From Halovivax sp. (lineage in GTDB: Archaea > Halobacteriota > Halobacteria > Halobacteriales > Natrialbaceae), in the NCBI GenBank assembly GCA_007119345.1, contig SKPV01000064.1:1-9304 (forward strand): a stretch of DNA of 9,304 nucleotides, in the 5' to 3' direction. Positions 1 through 6,478 of the stretch are shown piece after piece; the stretch's first letter is position 1, and each line of letters starts with the position of its first letter. Under the pieces are notes generated by a model that was given only the letters and a program-made list of their open reading frames with translations, had not been told where the DNA came from and did not search any database. A program made the position numbers and the translations under genes.

Positions 1-275
1 AGGCCGGCGAGAAGCTGGATCTTCGAGAAGTCGTCGTCGACCGCGAGCACGTTCGCGGTGACCTCCCGGCAACGGGTTTCGGGATTCGACTCGACGTGGT
101 AGGCGCTTCGCGTCGAGTTCTCGTAGGCGAGCTCGTACAGTTGCTCCCGTGTGAGATACCCCTGCTCGCGGTACCGGTCGCCGAACGTCTCCAGTCGGTC
201 CGGGAGCACGCCCTGGGTCTCGGCGTACCGGTCGAGGTACGTCGCCACGGTGTCGGTGTCGAATCGGCTCCCCAT
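1..275 (-). CDS. Uncharacterised protein, N-terminal part, cut by window edge
   Basis: The minus strand reads an open frame from an ATG at 275 leftward off the window: about 91 residues beginning MGSRFDTDTVATYLDRY. The codons are GC-rich at the third position and the protein is acidic and apparently all-helical, as expected of a haloarchaeal soluble protein; no signal peptide or membrane segment is visible. A second in-frame ATG at 317 would add 14 residues (MERFSVRRVLHPPE). I prefer 275 because the extra stretch is basic and unlike the rest, but neither start has a clear Shine-Dalgarno or TATA site. The pattern LYELAYENSTRSAYHVESN followed by a helix ending IQLLAG loosely recalls small helical proteins whose C-terminal half carries a helix-hairpin-helix-like GVG segment. 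That half would lie outside the window, so the assignment is a guess from memory. Coding status is fairly sure, function is not. Confidence 0.62.
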   Translation of the reverse strand, partial: MGSRFDTDTVATYLDRYAETQGVLPDRLETFGDRYREQGYLTREQLYELAYENSTRSAYHVESNPETRCREVTANVLAVDDDFSKIQLLAG

Positions 276-317
276 TTCGGGCGGGTGCAGGACCCGTCGG
301 ACGGAGAACCTTTCCAT

Positions 318-859
318 CTCGTCGCAGCGAACCGGTGTCAGTCCGGATCGATCCCGGCCTGCGCCGCCCCTTCGCGGGCGGTCCGGTACCGATCGCGGAA
401 CCGCTCAAGCACCCGATCCCGACCGAAACCACCCCTTCGAGGACGGGAGCCGTCCGGACGACTATCGACCTCGACGGCCGCGAGGGCTCGGTCTCGAGTA
501 CGACGTCGTGAACGCGGCCCCCAAGGGCGAGAGTTCGGCCACGGGCCGGCGGTCGAGGAGCCCCCGTCGACCGAGGCGTCGCCGGAACCGTCGGCCGAAT
601 CGACCGAGACGCCGGAGTCGCCCGAAGGCGGCGAGCGGTCGCCGGAATTCGCCGACGAATCCCCGGAAGCCGGGGGAGGCGGCGAGGACGACGACGCGAT
701 CTCGACCCGCGGCGGCCGCTCGGACGAGGAGCCGGCCGACGGCGGCGCAGACCCGTCGGCGTCGGGTTCGGCGCCCTGACCGTCCGCATGGACCGCGGCA
801 CCCTGGTCGGGCGCGCCGAGTCGTCACCCACTTACCGGGCGCCCGAGAACCTCCCACGT
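318..859. other. Low-complexity gap with coding-like traces, no assignable gene
   Basis: No frame here has a usable start plus a recognisable product. On the plus strand, about 550-779 reads an acidic Pro/Ser/Glu-rich tail (for example STEASPEPSAESTETPESPE) with haloarchaeal codon choice, ending at a TGA at 777-779, but upstream the same frame turns Arg-rich. Short plausible pieces lie in the other two plus frames (TTIDLDGREGSV near 461-496, LEYDVVNAAPKGESSATG near 488-546). On the minus strand a frame stays open from about 826 down to a TGA at 338-340. It is Ser/Asp/Gly-rich and then reads VLERFRDRYRTAREGAAQAG, yet it has no ATG, GTG or TTG before its last 25 codons. The region may be a decayed gene, the tail of a frameshifted gene, or non-coding DNA of biased composition. 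I cannot choose between these. Confidence 0.4.
831..836 (+). promoter_or_regulatory. Candidate TATA box for pelA
   Basis: The hexamer CTTACC lies 29 to 24 bases before the ATG at 860, inside otherwise very GC-rich DNA. That is where a TATA box falls when the transcript is leaderless. No Shine-Dalgarno motif precedes this ATG. A near-identical hexamer, CTTACG, sits at exactly the same distance before the helicase start at 3507, which supports both. Inference only. Confidence 0.4.
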
Positions 860-1927
860 ATGCAGGTCAGAGACCGGGAGCGAGTCGAGGGCGGCCGCGA
901 GCGGGTGACGGTCGTCCCCGAGAGCGTCGACGACCTCTGGCACCTCCAGTACGTCCTCGAACCCGGCGACCGGGTCGCCGGCGACACCACCCGCCGGATC
1001 CAGCGAAACGACGACCAGATGCGCGACACCGGCGGCGAGCGCGAACCCATGTGGGTCGCCATCGCCGTCGACGACGTCGAGTTCCACCGCTTCGCCAACC
1101 GCCTTCGCGTCGGCGGCGAGATCGTCGCCTGCTCCCGGGAGGACCAGCTCGGCTTCCACCACACGCTCAACGTCGAGGAGCGAGACGAGCTCTCGATCGA
1201 GAAGTGGTGGAAATCCGACCAGGAACAGCGCCTGGCGGAGGCGGAGGAGGCCTCCGAGAACCCCGACGTCGCCATCGCGACCGTCGAGGAGGGGCGGGCG
1301 CACGTCCACACGGTCGCCCAGTACGGCACCGAAGAGCGCGCCACCATCACCGGCTCGAGCGGGAAGGACGAGTACGCCCGCGAGCGCTCGGAGCTCTGGG
1401 CCGAACTCGCCTCGGTCCTCGGCCGCCTCGACGTGGACGCGATCATTCTCGCGGGTCCGGGATTCACCAAGCAGGACGCCTACAAGCACCTCGAACGGGA
1501 GGCTCCCGAGGTCGCAGAACTCGTGACGATGGTCGACACCGCGAGCGTGGGCGACCGGGGCGTCCACGAGGTGCTCAAACGCGGCGCCGTCGCCGACGTC
1601 CAGCAGGAGACCCGCATCGAGTCCGAGGCCGAGTACATCGACGAACTCACCCGCCGGATCGCCGAGGGCGCAAAGGCGGCCTACGGCCCGGAGGAGGTCT
1701 CGAAGGCGGCGGAGTACGGCGCCATCGACCGCCTGTTGATCCTCGACGAGCGGCTGCGCCAGGAACGCGGTCCCGACGGCGAGTGGAGCGTCGACGTGGA
1801 CGATCTCGTCCGGACGACCGAGCAAAAAGGTGGCGAGGTGACCGTCTTCTCGAGCGAGTTCCCGCCGGGCCAGCAGCTCTCGAACCTGGGCGGCGTCGCC
1901 GCGCTGTTACGGTACCGGCTGGAGTGA
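860..1927 (+). CDS. pelA: mRNA surveillance protein Pelota (Dom34)
   Basis: The 355-residue product matches archaeal Pelota in length and layout: an N-terminal Sm-like domain (about 1-130), a central domain (about 133-253) and a C-terminal domain ending near residue 350. Visible landmarks are the conserved GPGFTK segment at about 199-204 in the central domain, the EVLKRGAV stretch after it, the helix around SKAAEYGAIDRLLILDE, and the closing SEFPPGQQLSNLGGVAALLR. Pelota is a relative of release factor 1 that enters the A site of stalled ribosomes. In Archaea it works with the elongation factor aEF1A, and with ABCE1 to split the subunits, allowing no-go and non-stop rescue. The N-terminal domain of some archaeal Pelotas has been reported to have nuclease activity; nothing here tests that. 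The frame stays open upstream to 788, but the 24 extra residues are not family-like, and the ATG at 860 fits both the Pelota N-terminus and the TATA spacing. The gene is single, plus-strand, and convergent with the next one. Confidence 0.95.
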   Translation: MQVRDRERVEGGRERVTVVPESVDDLWHLQYVLEPGDRVAGDTTRRIQRNDDQMRDTGGEREPMWVAIAVDDVEFHRFANRLRVGGEIVACSREDQLGFHHTLNVEERDELSIEKWWKSDQEQRLAEAEEASENPDVAIATVEEGRAHVHTVAQYGTEERATITGSSGKDEYARERSELWAELASVLGRLDVDAIILAGPGFTKQDAYKHLEREAPEVAELVTMVDTASVGDRGVHEVLKRGAVADVQQETRIESEAEYIDELTRRIAEGAKAAYGPEEVSKAAEYGAIDRLLILDERLRQERGPDGEWSVDVDDLVRTTEQKGGEVTVFSSEFPPGQQLSNLGGVAALLRYRLE

Positions 1928-2010
1928 GCGCGGGAATCCGAAGTCGCGAGTCCTCGAAACCGTCCGCCAGCTCCGACTGCACCTCGGAGGCGGTCCCGTC
2001 CCCGTTCGCC

Positions 2011-2085
2011 GACCGACGGAGCGTCGACCCGGTCGGACCGACGGAGCGTCGACCCGATCCGACCGACCGAGCGTCGACCCGGTCG
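2011..2085. repeat. Three 25-bp tandem repeats between convergent genes
   Basis: Three head-to-tail units occupy 2011-2035, 2036-2060 and 2061-2085. Unit 2 differs from unit 1 at positions 22 and 25, and unit 3 differs from unit 1 only at position 8. Each starts GACCGAC and contains GCGTCGACCCG. Units 1 and 2 contain the small hairpin CGACG-GAG-CGTCG; unit 3 breaks its left arm. The array lies in the 173-bp gap after the pelA stop (1927) and before the stop of the minus-strand metallo-hydrolase (2101), so it is in the 3' untranslated region of both. Function unknown; replication slippage explains the structure. Confidence 0.88.
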
Positions 2086-2100
2086 GACCACCGGCTCGCC

Positions 2101-2835
2101 CTACGTGACCGAGACGCGCTGGAGGTCCTCGGCGAACCTGACGTCGCCGTCGAAGTGTTCGGCGACCGACCGTCGCATCTCTTCCTGACGCCCCTGTGTG
2201 TGCGGGTAGAGGTGGGTGAGGTAGAGCCGGCCGATCTCCGTTCCGGCGAGCGCCTCGCCGAGCTCGCTCGGCGTGGGATGGTTCGAGACGTCGACGTCGT
2301 CCGGAAACGAGCAGTCGTGAGCGAGGATCGCACAACCGTCGGCGAAGTTCGCCAGCCCGGCGAACGCCTCGCTGTCGCCGCTGAACGTGAAGCGATCGTC
2401 GAAGCGGTAGGCCAGACAGGGCAGCGAGTGGCGGGTCTCGTAGGCCTCGACGTCGAAGCCGGCGACGGAGAACTCTCCCGCGACGACCTCCCGGACCCGG
2501 AGGTCGAGTCGGTCCTGCATGTACTCGTGAACGGAGAGCAGCCCGTCGACGAGTCCCTTGGTCCCCTGGGGACCGACGATCTCGAGGTGTTCCTCGCCGG
2601 CGAGCCAGCGGGCTTTCATGAGGGGCATGAGATCGGCGACGTGATCGAGGTGGTGGTGGGTCAGGAGCACCGTCGAGACGGCCTCGTACCCGACGCCCGA
2701 CTGTTGCAACCGGTGGAGCACGCCGGATCCGCAGTCGACGAGTACGGTTCGATCGTCCTCCTGGACGAGGATGCCCGCCTGGTATCGATCGCCGGTCGGC
2801 ATCGCCGAACCGGTCCCGAGGAAGGTGATCTGCAT
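2101..2835 (-). CDS. MBL-fold metallo-hydrolase (RNase Z superfamily type)
   Basis: This 244-residue protein begins MQITFLGTGSAMPTG, the typical first strand and loop of metallo-beta-lactamase fold hydrolases of the RNase Z / PhnP type. The metal site is complete: THHHLDH gives H60, H62, D64 and H65; H136 follows in TRHS; D154 is in SGDS; and H208 is in LTHLYP. This is the two-zinc ligand set of hydrolytic members. The substrate cannot be read from sequence: tRNA 3'-end processing, cyclic phosphodiester or other ester cleavage are all possible. It is shorter than typical archaeal RNase Z (about 300 residues) and I see no clear exosite arm, so I do not call it RNase Z. It is probably cytoplasmic, as there is no signal peptide. 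The ATG at 2835 starts directly at the conserved first strand and lacks a Shine-Dalgarno site. It is transcribed in the same direction as trmO but separated by 185 bp of repeats, so co-transcription is uncertain. Confidence 0.9.
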   Translation of the reverse strand: MQITFLGTGSAMPTGDRYQAGILVQEDDRTVLVDCGSGVLHRLQQSGVGYEAVSTVLLTHHHLDHVADLMPLMKARWLAGEEHLEIVGPQGTKGLVDGLLSVHEYMQDRLDLRVREVVAGEFSVAGFDVEAYETRHSLPCLAYRFDDRFTFSGDSEAFAGLANFADGCAILAHDCSFPDDVDVSNHPTPSELGEALAGTEIGRLYLTHLYPHTQGRQEEMRRSVAEHFDGDVRFAEDLQRVSVT

Positions 2836-2860
2836 ATCGATTCATCCATCGGGCTCGTGG

Positions 2861-2867
2861 AAAAACG
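2861..2867 (-). promoter_or_regulatory. Candidate TATA-like element of the metallo-hydrolase gene
   Basis: On the minus strand CGTTTTT ends 26 bases before the ATG at 2835. It is the most AT-rich patch nearby and sits at the TATA distance expected for a leaderless or near-leaderless transcript. There is no Shine-Dalgarno site before the ATG. Inferred from position and composition only. Confidence 0.3.
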
Positions 2868-2890
2868 TTGCGTCGGCGGAACTCGTCGGG

Positions 2891-3041
2891 TGGCGAACGG
2901 AGAGCCGTCACCGGAACGGAACCCCACACCGGAGCGAAGGGTCGCCACCGGAGCGGAGAACACTCACCGAAACGAGCGGCCGTTACCGGAGCGGAGAACA
3001 CTCACCGAAACGAGCGGCCGTTACCGGAGCGGAGCCTTCAG
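2891..3041. repeat. Tandem array of about 19-bp units (ACCGRARCGRR core)
   Basis: The core ACCGRARCGRR recurs at 2910, 2928, 2947, 2966, 2985, 3004 and 3023, at steps of 18, 19, 19, 19, 19 and 19 bases. A more degenerate unit appears to begin at 2891. From 2947 on two unit types alternate: one with ACCGGAGCGGAGAACACTC and one with ACCGAAACGAGCGGCCGTT. The segment 2951-2988 is therefore repeated perfectly at 2989-3026 as a 38-bp dimer, followed by 8 bases of a third copy. The array fills most of the gap between the metallo-hydrolase start and trmO, and its last unit enters the trmO reading frame, where it supplies the stop codon. The 19-bp step is not a multiple of three, so a repeat protein is unlikely. 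I see no CRISPR-like spacer structure. Confidence 0.88.
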
Positions 3042-3392
3042 GTCCAGCACCGGCGAGTCGTCCAGCGCGTCGACGCCGGCCACGGAGACGCGACGTCCCT
3101 CGACCGCCAGCACCGGACACCGGGTCAGGCAGATCGGATTCGGCCTGTCCTGCGACCGCGTGGCGAACACGCCCCGTTCGCCGTCCCGGACCCGGAGTGC
3201 GGATCGATCGGCCCGATGGGCGAGCCAGAGTACCTCGACGTCGTCGCCGGCCCGCAGCCCCGCGAGGCCCGGTTCGTACGCCGGCTCGAGGACGATAGTT
3301 CCCCTCGCGTCCGATTCGGTTCCCTGACGAGGCGCGTCGACGTGCGTTTCGAACGGGGTCCGAAGGTATCCGATCGGATCGAGCGCGATCAT
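3021..3392 (-). CDS. trmO: tRNA (N6-threonylcarbamoyladenosine-37) methyltransferase, TrmO/TsaA family
   Basis: The 123-residue product carries the signature of the TrmO (TsaA/YaeB) family: IGYLRTPF near the N-terminus, GVFATRSQDRPNPICLT at about 74-90, and SPVLDLK at about 113-119. In Escherichia coli the homologue uses S-adenosylmethionine to methylate t6A at position 37 of threonine tRNAs, giving m6t6A, which tunes decoding; the archaeal role is assumed by homology. It is a small single-domain beta-barrel protein, without the C-terminal extension seen in some bacterial members. The start is the ATG at 3392 (MIALDPIGYL). The frame stays open to 3701, but those residues overlap the divergent helicase gene and are not family-like. 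After the conserved VLDLK the protein ends at once with APLR, and these last codons and the stop lie in a 19-bp repeat, so its original C-terminus may have been replaced. It is divergent from the helicase, with 114 bp between starts. Confidence 0.9.
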   Translation of the reverse strand: MIALDPIGYLRTPFETHVDAPRQGTESDARGTIVLEPAYEPGLAGLRAGDDVEVLWLAHRADRSALRVRDGERGVFATRSQDRPNPICLTRCPVLAVEGRRVSVAGVDALDDSPVLDLKAPLR

Positions 3393-3414
3393 GGGTCGTA
3401 GTGGTCGCGCCTCC

Positions 3415-3427
3415 GACCAAACTGGTC
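3415..3427. promoter_or_regulatory. Small inverted repeat in the trmO/lhr divergent promoter region
   Basis: GACCA-AAC-TGGTC is a perfect 5-bp inverted repeat with a 3-base spacer, 23-35 bases upstream of the trmO ATG. The AT-rich centre (CAGTTTGG on the minus strand) is where the trmO TATA box should be, so the element could be a weak TATA box, an operator over it, or chance. A 13-bp palindrome is short, so confidence is low. Confidence 0.22.
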
Positions 3428-3477
3428 CCCCGAACGTGATCGCGGCCGTTCCACTTTCACCGCGCTGGCCAAACCCT

Positions 3478-3483
3478 CTTACG
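3478..3483 (+). promoter_or_regulatory. Candidate TATA box for the Lhr-type helicase
   Basis: CTTACG occupies positions -29 to -24 relative to the ATG at 3507, in the same place as CTTACC before pelA. The 23 bases that follow up to the ATG contain no good Shine-Dalgarno match, so the mRNA is probably leaderless or nearly so. Inferred by position and by comparison within the window. Confidence 0.4.
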
Positions 3484-3506
3484 CGTTCGTCCCGCAGGAA
3501 TCCCTG

Positions 3507-6260
3507 ATGAACGGGAACGGGCTGCCGATCCCCGACGAGCGGCTGCCGTACGATCCCGACGCGAGCGTCGAGGATCGCGACGTGCTCGACCTGCTCGGAC
3601 CCGCGGTCCAGGAGTGGTGGATACGCGAATTCGGCGAGTACGTTCCCGAGAACGACGGCTTCTTCACGCCGCCCCAGCGAGGCGCGATCCCCAAGATCCA
3701 CGAGGGGACGAACACGCTGGTGTGTGCGCCGACCGGGTCAGGCAAAACGTTAGCAAGCTTTACCGCCATCATCAACGAGCTCTTCCGACGCGACCGCGAG
3801 CGCGCGGACGGTCTCGAGAACTCCGTCTACTGCCTCTACGTCTCGCCGCTCAAGTCCCTCGCGAACGACATCCACCGCAACCTCGAGCTCCCGCTCTCCG
3901 GCATCGAGTCGATCATCGCCGAACGCGGCGACGACGTCGGCGAGATTCGCCACGCCATCCGTCACGGCGACACCACCTCCCACGAGCGCCAGAAGATGCT
4001 CGAGGAGACGCCGCACATCCTCAACACCACGCCGGAGACGCTCGCCATCCTGCTCAACTCCCCCAAGTTCCGCGAGAAGCTCCGGACGGTCGAGTACGTC
4101 GTCGTCGACGAGATCCACTCGATCGCCGGCGGCAAGCGCGGCACCCACCTCTCGGTGAGCCTGGAGCGCCTTCAGTCGCTGTCGAACGGCGAGCTCACCA
4201 GGATCGGCTGCTCGGCGACGATCGATCCGCTCGAGCGGGTCGGCGAGTTCCTCGTCGGCCAGGAAACGCCGCGAGGCGAGCCCCGGGAGTTCGACGTGGT
4301 CGACGCCCGCTTCGCCCGCGACTTCGACCTCCGGCTCGAGTGCCCGACTGACGACCTCATCAACACGCCCCGGGACCTCGTCCAGGAGCGGTTCTACCGA
4401 CGGCTTCACGAGCTGATCGACGAGCACACGAACACCCTCGTGTTCACCAACACCCGCTCGGGCGCCGAACGGGTGCTCCACGAGCTGCGCGAGCGCTTCG
4501 GCGCCTACGACGAGTCGAACTCGGGGTGTCACCACGGCAGCCTCTCGAAGGCCGTTCGGCAGGGAATCGAAGGGAAGCTCAAGGACGGGGAGCTGGACGT
4601 CGTGACCACCTCGACCTCCCTCGAGCTGGGCATCGACATGCCCCACGTCGACCTGGTGGTGCAGGTCGGTTCGCCCAAGTCCGTCGCCGCGCTGCTCCAG
4701 CGCGTAGGACGGGCGGGACACCGCGTGGGCCAGACCGTCACCGGCCGGGTGATCGCGCTCGATCGCGACGAGCTCGTCGAGTGCGCGGTCATGCTGAAAC
4801 GGGCCGAGGACGGCTTCGTCGACTCGGTGTCGATCCCAGCAAACGCCCACGACGTCGCCGCCCAGCACGTCTACGGGATGGCCATCGCCGAGATCCGCCC
4901 GGAACGGGAGGTGAGAGCGATCCTCCGGCGAGCCTACCCCTACCGGAACTACGACGACGAGCGGTTCGAGTGCCTGTTTCGATACCTCACCGCCGAGTAC
5001 GCCGGTCTGGAAGACCGCAACGTCTACGCGAAGATCTGGCGCGACGAGAACGACCCGCCCGACGGCGAGCACCACTACGAGGAGTTCCCCGTCGGCGAGC
5101 GCCTGATCGGCAAGCGCGGCCGCCTGGCCAGGGTGATCTACATGACGAACATCGGGACGATTCCCGACTCGTTCACCTGTAACGTCCACACCCGATCGGG
5201 CGACGAGTGGGTCGGCCAGCTCGACGAGGACTACCTCGACACCCTGAAGAAGGGCGACGTCTTCGTCCTCGGCGGCGACCACTTCGAGTACCGCTACCGC
5301 CGCGGCTCGAAGGTGTACGTCGACCGCACGAGCGCCCGGCCGACGGTGCCGTCGTGGTACTCCGAGCGGCTGCCGCTGTCGTCCGACCTCGGCCGCGAGA
5401 TCCTCGCCTTCCAGCGGGAACTGCTCGCCCACTACGAGACGGGCGACTCCGCGCGCGTCCGCGCCTGGCTTCGGGACTTCCCGCTCGACGATAACAGCGT
5501 CCGGGCGCTGGCGCGCCTCTTCGACCACCAGCTGCGGTACGCCGGTCCGAAGACCGTCTCGACGGACCGACGCCTGGCGATCGAGGTCGAACGCGACCGC
5601 GACGAGTACGAACGTCACTACTACGTCCACTCGAACTACGGGCGAAAGCTCAACGACGGGCTCTCGCGGCTGCTCGCCTACCGGTGCGCCCAGGAGGCGA
5701 CCGCGAACGTCCGCGTCGCGGTGGCCGACAACGGCTTCGTGCTCTCGATGCCGCTGAACCGAAAGGTCGACGTGGTCGGCATCCTCGAGGACCTCGATCC
5801 CGACGGGGTTCGCGACACCCTCCGATCCGCCCTCTCGGGAACCGACCTCCTCCAGCGGTACTTCCGGATCAACGCGACGCGCTCGCTGATGATCCTCAAG
5901 CGGTACAAGGGCTACGAGAAGTCAGCCAGCCAGCAGCAGGTCTCGAGCGAGATGCTGCTCGGCTTCGCGGAGGGACTGGAGGACTTCGCCGTCATCGAGG
6001 AGACCTACCGCGAGATTCTCGAGGACAAGCTCACCGTCGAGGAGATCGTCGAACTGGTGGCGGCGATCGACGCCGGCGAGGTCGGCGTCGAACGGCGGCT
6101 GCTCGACTCTCCGAGCCCGCGCGCGTTCGGCCTCGCCACGCTGTCTGCCAGCGACGTCGTCCTGGCAGAAGACGAGAGCGCCGCCCTCCAGTCGTTCCAC
6201 GACCGGGTACTCGCCGAGATCGGGGACGGGTCGATCGCCGGGGTGCGGACGGAGGACTAG
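3507..6260 (+). CDS. lhr: ATP-dependent helicase, archaeal Lhr family (superfamily 2)
   Basis: This 917-residue protein has the full SF2 helicase core. The Walker A motif APTGSGKT is at 74-81, DEIH (motif II) at 201-204, SAT (motif III) at 236-238, TSTSLELGIDMPHVD is motif V, and QRVGRAGHR (motif VI) begins at 398. The two RecA-like domains span about 45-255 and 290-450. They are followed by a winged-helix region and a long C-terminal part with the NIGTIPD segment and beta-rich region typical of Lhr proteins. Length fits archaeal Lhr (about 850-950 residues), not the roughly 1500-residue bacterial form. Archaeal Lhr enzymes unwind or anneal DNA and RNA-DNA hybrids, and have been linked to repair and to RNA or translation processes. 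I cannot decide between the aLhr1 and aLhr2 subgroups by eye. The ATG at 3507 is preceded by a stop-rich divergent region and a TATA-like box. A run of rare AT-ending codons (TCA, AAA, TTA, GCA, TTT) covers the Walker A motif, unlike the rest of the gene. It appears monocistronic. Confidence 0.94.
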   Translation: MNGNGLPIPDERLPYDPDASVEDRDVLDLLGPAVQEWWIREFGEYVPENDGFFTPPQRGAIPKIHEGTNTLVCAPTGSGKTLASFTAIINELFRRDRERADGLENSVYCLYVSPLKSLANDIHRNLELPLSGIESIIAERGDDVGEIRHAIRHGDTTSHERQKMLEETPHILNTTPETLAILLNSPKFREKLRTVEYVVVDEIHSIAGGKRGTHLSVSLERLQSLSNGELTRIGCSATIDPLERVGEFLVGQETPRGEPREFDVVDARFARDFDLRLECPTDDLINTPRDLVQERFYRRLHELIDEHTNTLVFTNTRSGAERVLHELRERFGAYDESNSGCHHGSLSKAVRQGIEGKLKDGELDVVTTSTSLELGIDMPHVDLVVQVGSPKSVAALLQRVGRAGHRVGQTVTGRVIALDRDELVECAVMLKRAEDGFVDSVSIPANAHDVAAQHVYGMAIAEIRPEREVRAILRRAYPYRNYDDERFECLFRYLTAEYAGLEDRNVYAKIWRDENDPPDGEHHYEEFPVGERLIGKRGRLARVIYMTNIGTIPDSFTCNVHTRSGDEWVGQLDEDYLDTLKKGDVFVLGGDHFEYRYRRGSKVYVDRTSARPTVPSWYSERLPLSSDLGREILAFQRELLAHYETGDSARVRAWLRDFPLDDNSVRALARLFDHQLRYAGPKTVSTDRRLAIEVERDRDEYERHYYVHSNYGRKLNDGLSRLLAYRCAQEATANVRVAVADNGFVLSMPLNRKVDVVGILEDLDPDGVRDTLRSALSGTDLLQRYFRINATRSLMILKRYKGYEKSASQQQVSSEMLLGFAEGLEDFAVIEETYREILEDKLTVEEIVELVAAIDAGEVGVERRLLDSPSPRAFGLATLSASDVVLAEDESAALQSFHDRVLAEIGDGSIAGVRTED

Positions 6261-6377
6261 GGACGGTACCCCCGGTTGCGGCGACGAGGCCGCTCGCCGT
6301 TTCGAGTTCCCCGTTCGCCACTTCGAGTTTCCTCGCCCGGTCGCGGAGTCGCCGCTCGCGGGTCACTCCGTTCTCCG

Positions 6378-6416
6378 CTCGCAAAAACGAGACACCTCGC
6401 TACGCTTGGAGTCTCG
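6378..6416. repeat. Hairpin repeat element, copy 1
   Basis: The copy runs CTCGCAAAAACGAG, then the inverted repeat CGAGAC (6388-6393) ... GTCTCG (6411-6416) enclosing CCTCGCTACGCT (6395-6406). Copy 2 at 6504-6541 has the same order and spacing and an identical 12-base core, but different stem arms. The arms here remain complementary over six pairs, with two more possible past one mismatch. Confidence 0.75.
6383..6387 (-). terminator. Possible T-tract terminator for the liv operon
   Basis: On the minus strand five T residues occur here, about 160 bases past the livF stop and after the hairpins. Archaeal RNA polymerase terminates mainly at T-rich tracts, and this is the longest minus-strand T run between livF and lhr. 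Five Ts is short, so this is only a candidate; termination could occur nearer livF. Confidence 0.3.
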
Positions 6417-6449
6417 CCGCTCGCGGTTCCCTGCGGTCACCGTCTGCTC

Positions 6450-6468
6450 ACGGGCGCGTCGCGCCCGT
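6450..6468. repeat. Perfect 9-bp inverted repeat
   Basis: ACGGGCGCG and CGCGCCCGT flank a single T. Folded as RNA this gives about seven pairs with a five-base loop (CGTCG). It lies downstream of both convergent genes. No T-run follows directly on either strand, so it is not an obvious terminator by itself; it could protect a 3' end. Confidence 0.75.
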
Positions 6469-6478
6469 TCGCACGGTC

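Noticed and set aside
788..859. Earlier Pelota start at 788
   Set aside because: The 24 extra residues are not Pelota-like and would cover the TATA-like element. The ATG at 860 gives the usual family N-terminus.
1930..2020. Minus-strand coding-like phrase (DGTASEVQSELADGFEDSR) in the gap after pelA
   Set aside because: It has no start of its own and the same frame runs into the 25-bp repeats and the antisense of the metallo-hydrolase end. It is more likely compositional, though a gene remnant is possible.
2101..2835. Calling the metallo-hydrolase RNase Z (rnz)
   Set aside because: The metal ligands fit, but many related hydrolases share them. The protein is short and no clear tRNA-binding exosite is visible, so a broader name is safer.
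2891..3041. Possible CRISPR array
   Set aside because: Units are 18-19 bp and contiguous, with no unique spacers between identical repeats and no cas genes in the window.
151..3327. A continuous open plus-strand frame of more than 1000 codons
   Set aside because: It crosses pelA, both repeat arrays and the antisense of two other genes, and its product is Arg/Pro-rich low complexity. In DNA this GC-rich, stop codons are rare, so long chance frames are expected.
3393..3701. N-terminal extension of trmO up to 3701
   Set aside because: The added residues overlap the start of the helicase gene and do not resemble the family, whose conserved N-terminus begins at the ATG at 3392.
3750..5630. A long minus-strand open frame antisense to the helicase (over 600 codons)
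   Set aside because: It mirrors the codons of the Lhr gene, whose motifs are unmistakable. The product has no recognisable domain; it is a codon-composition shadow.
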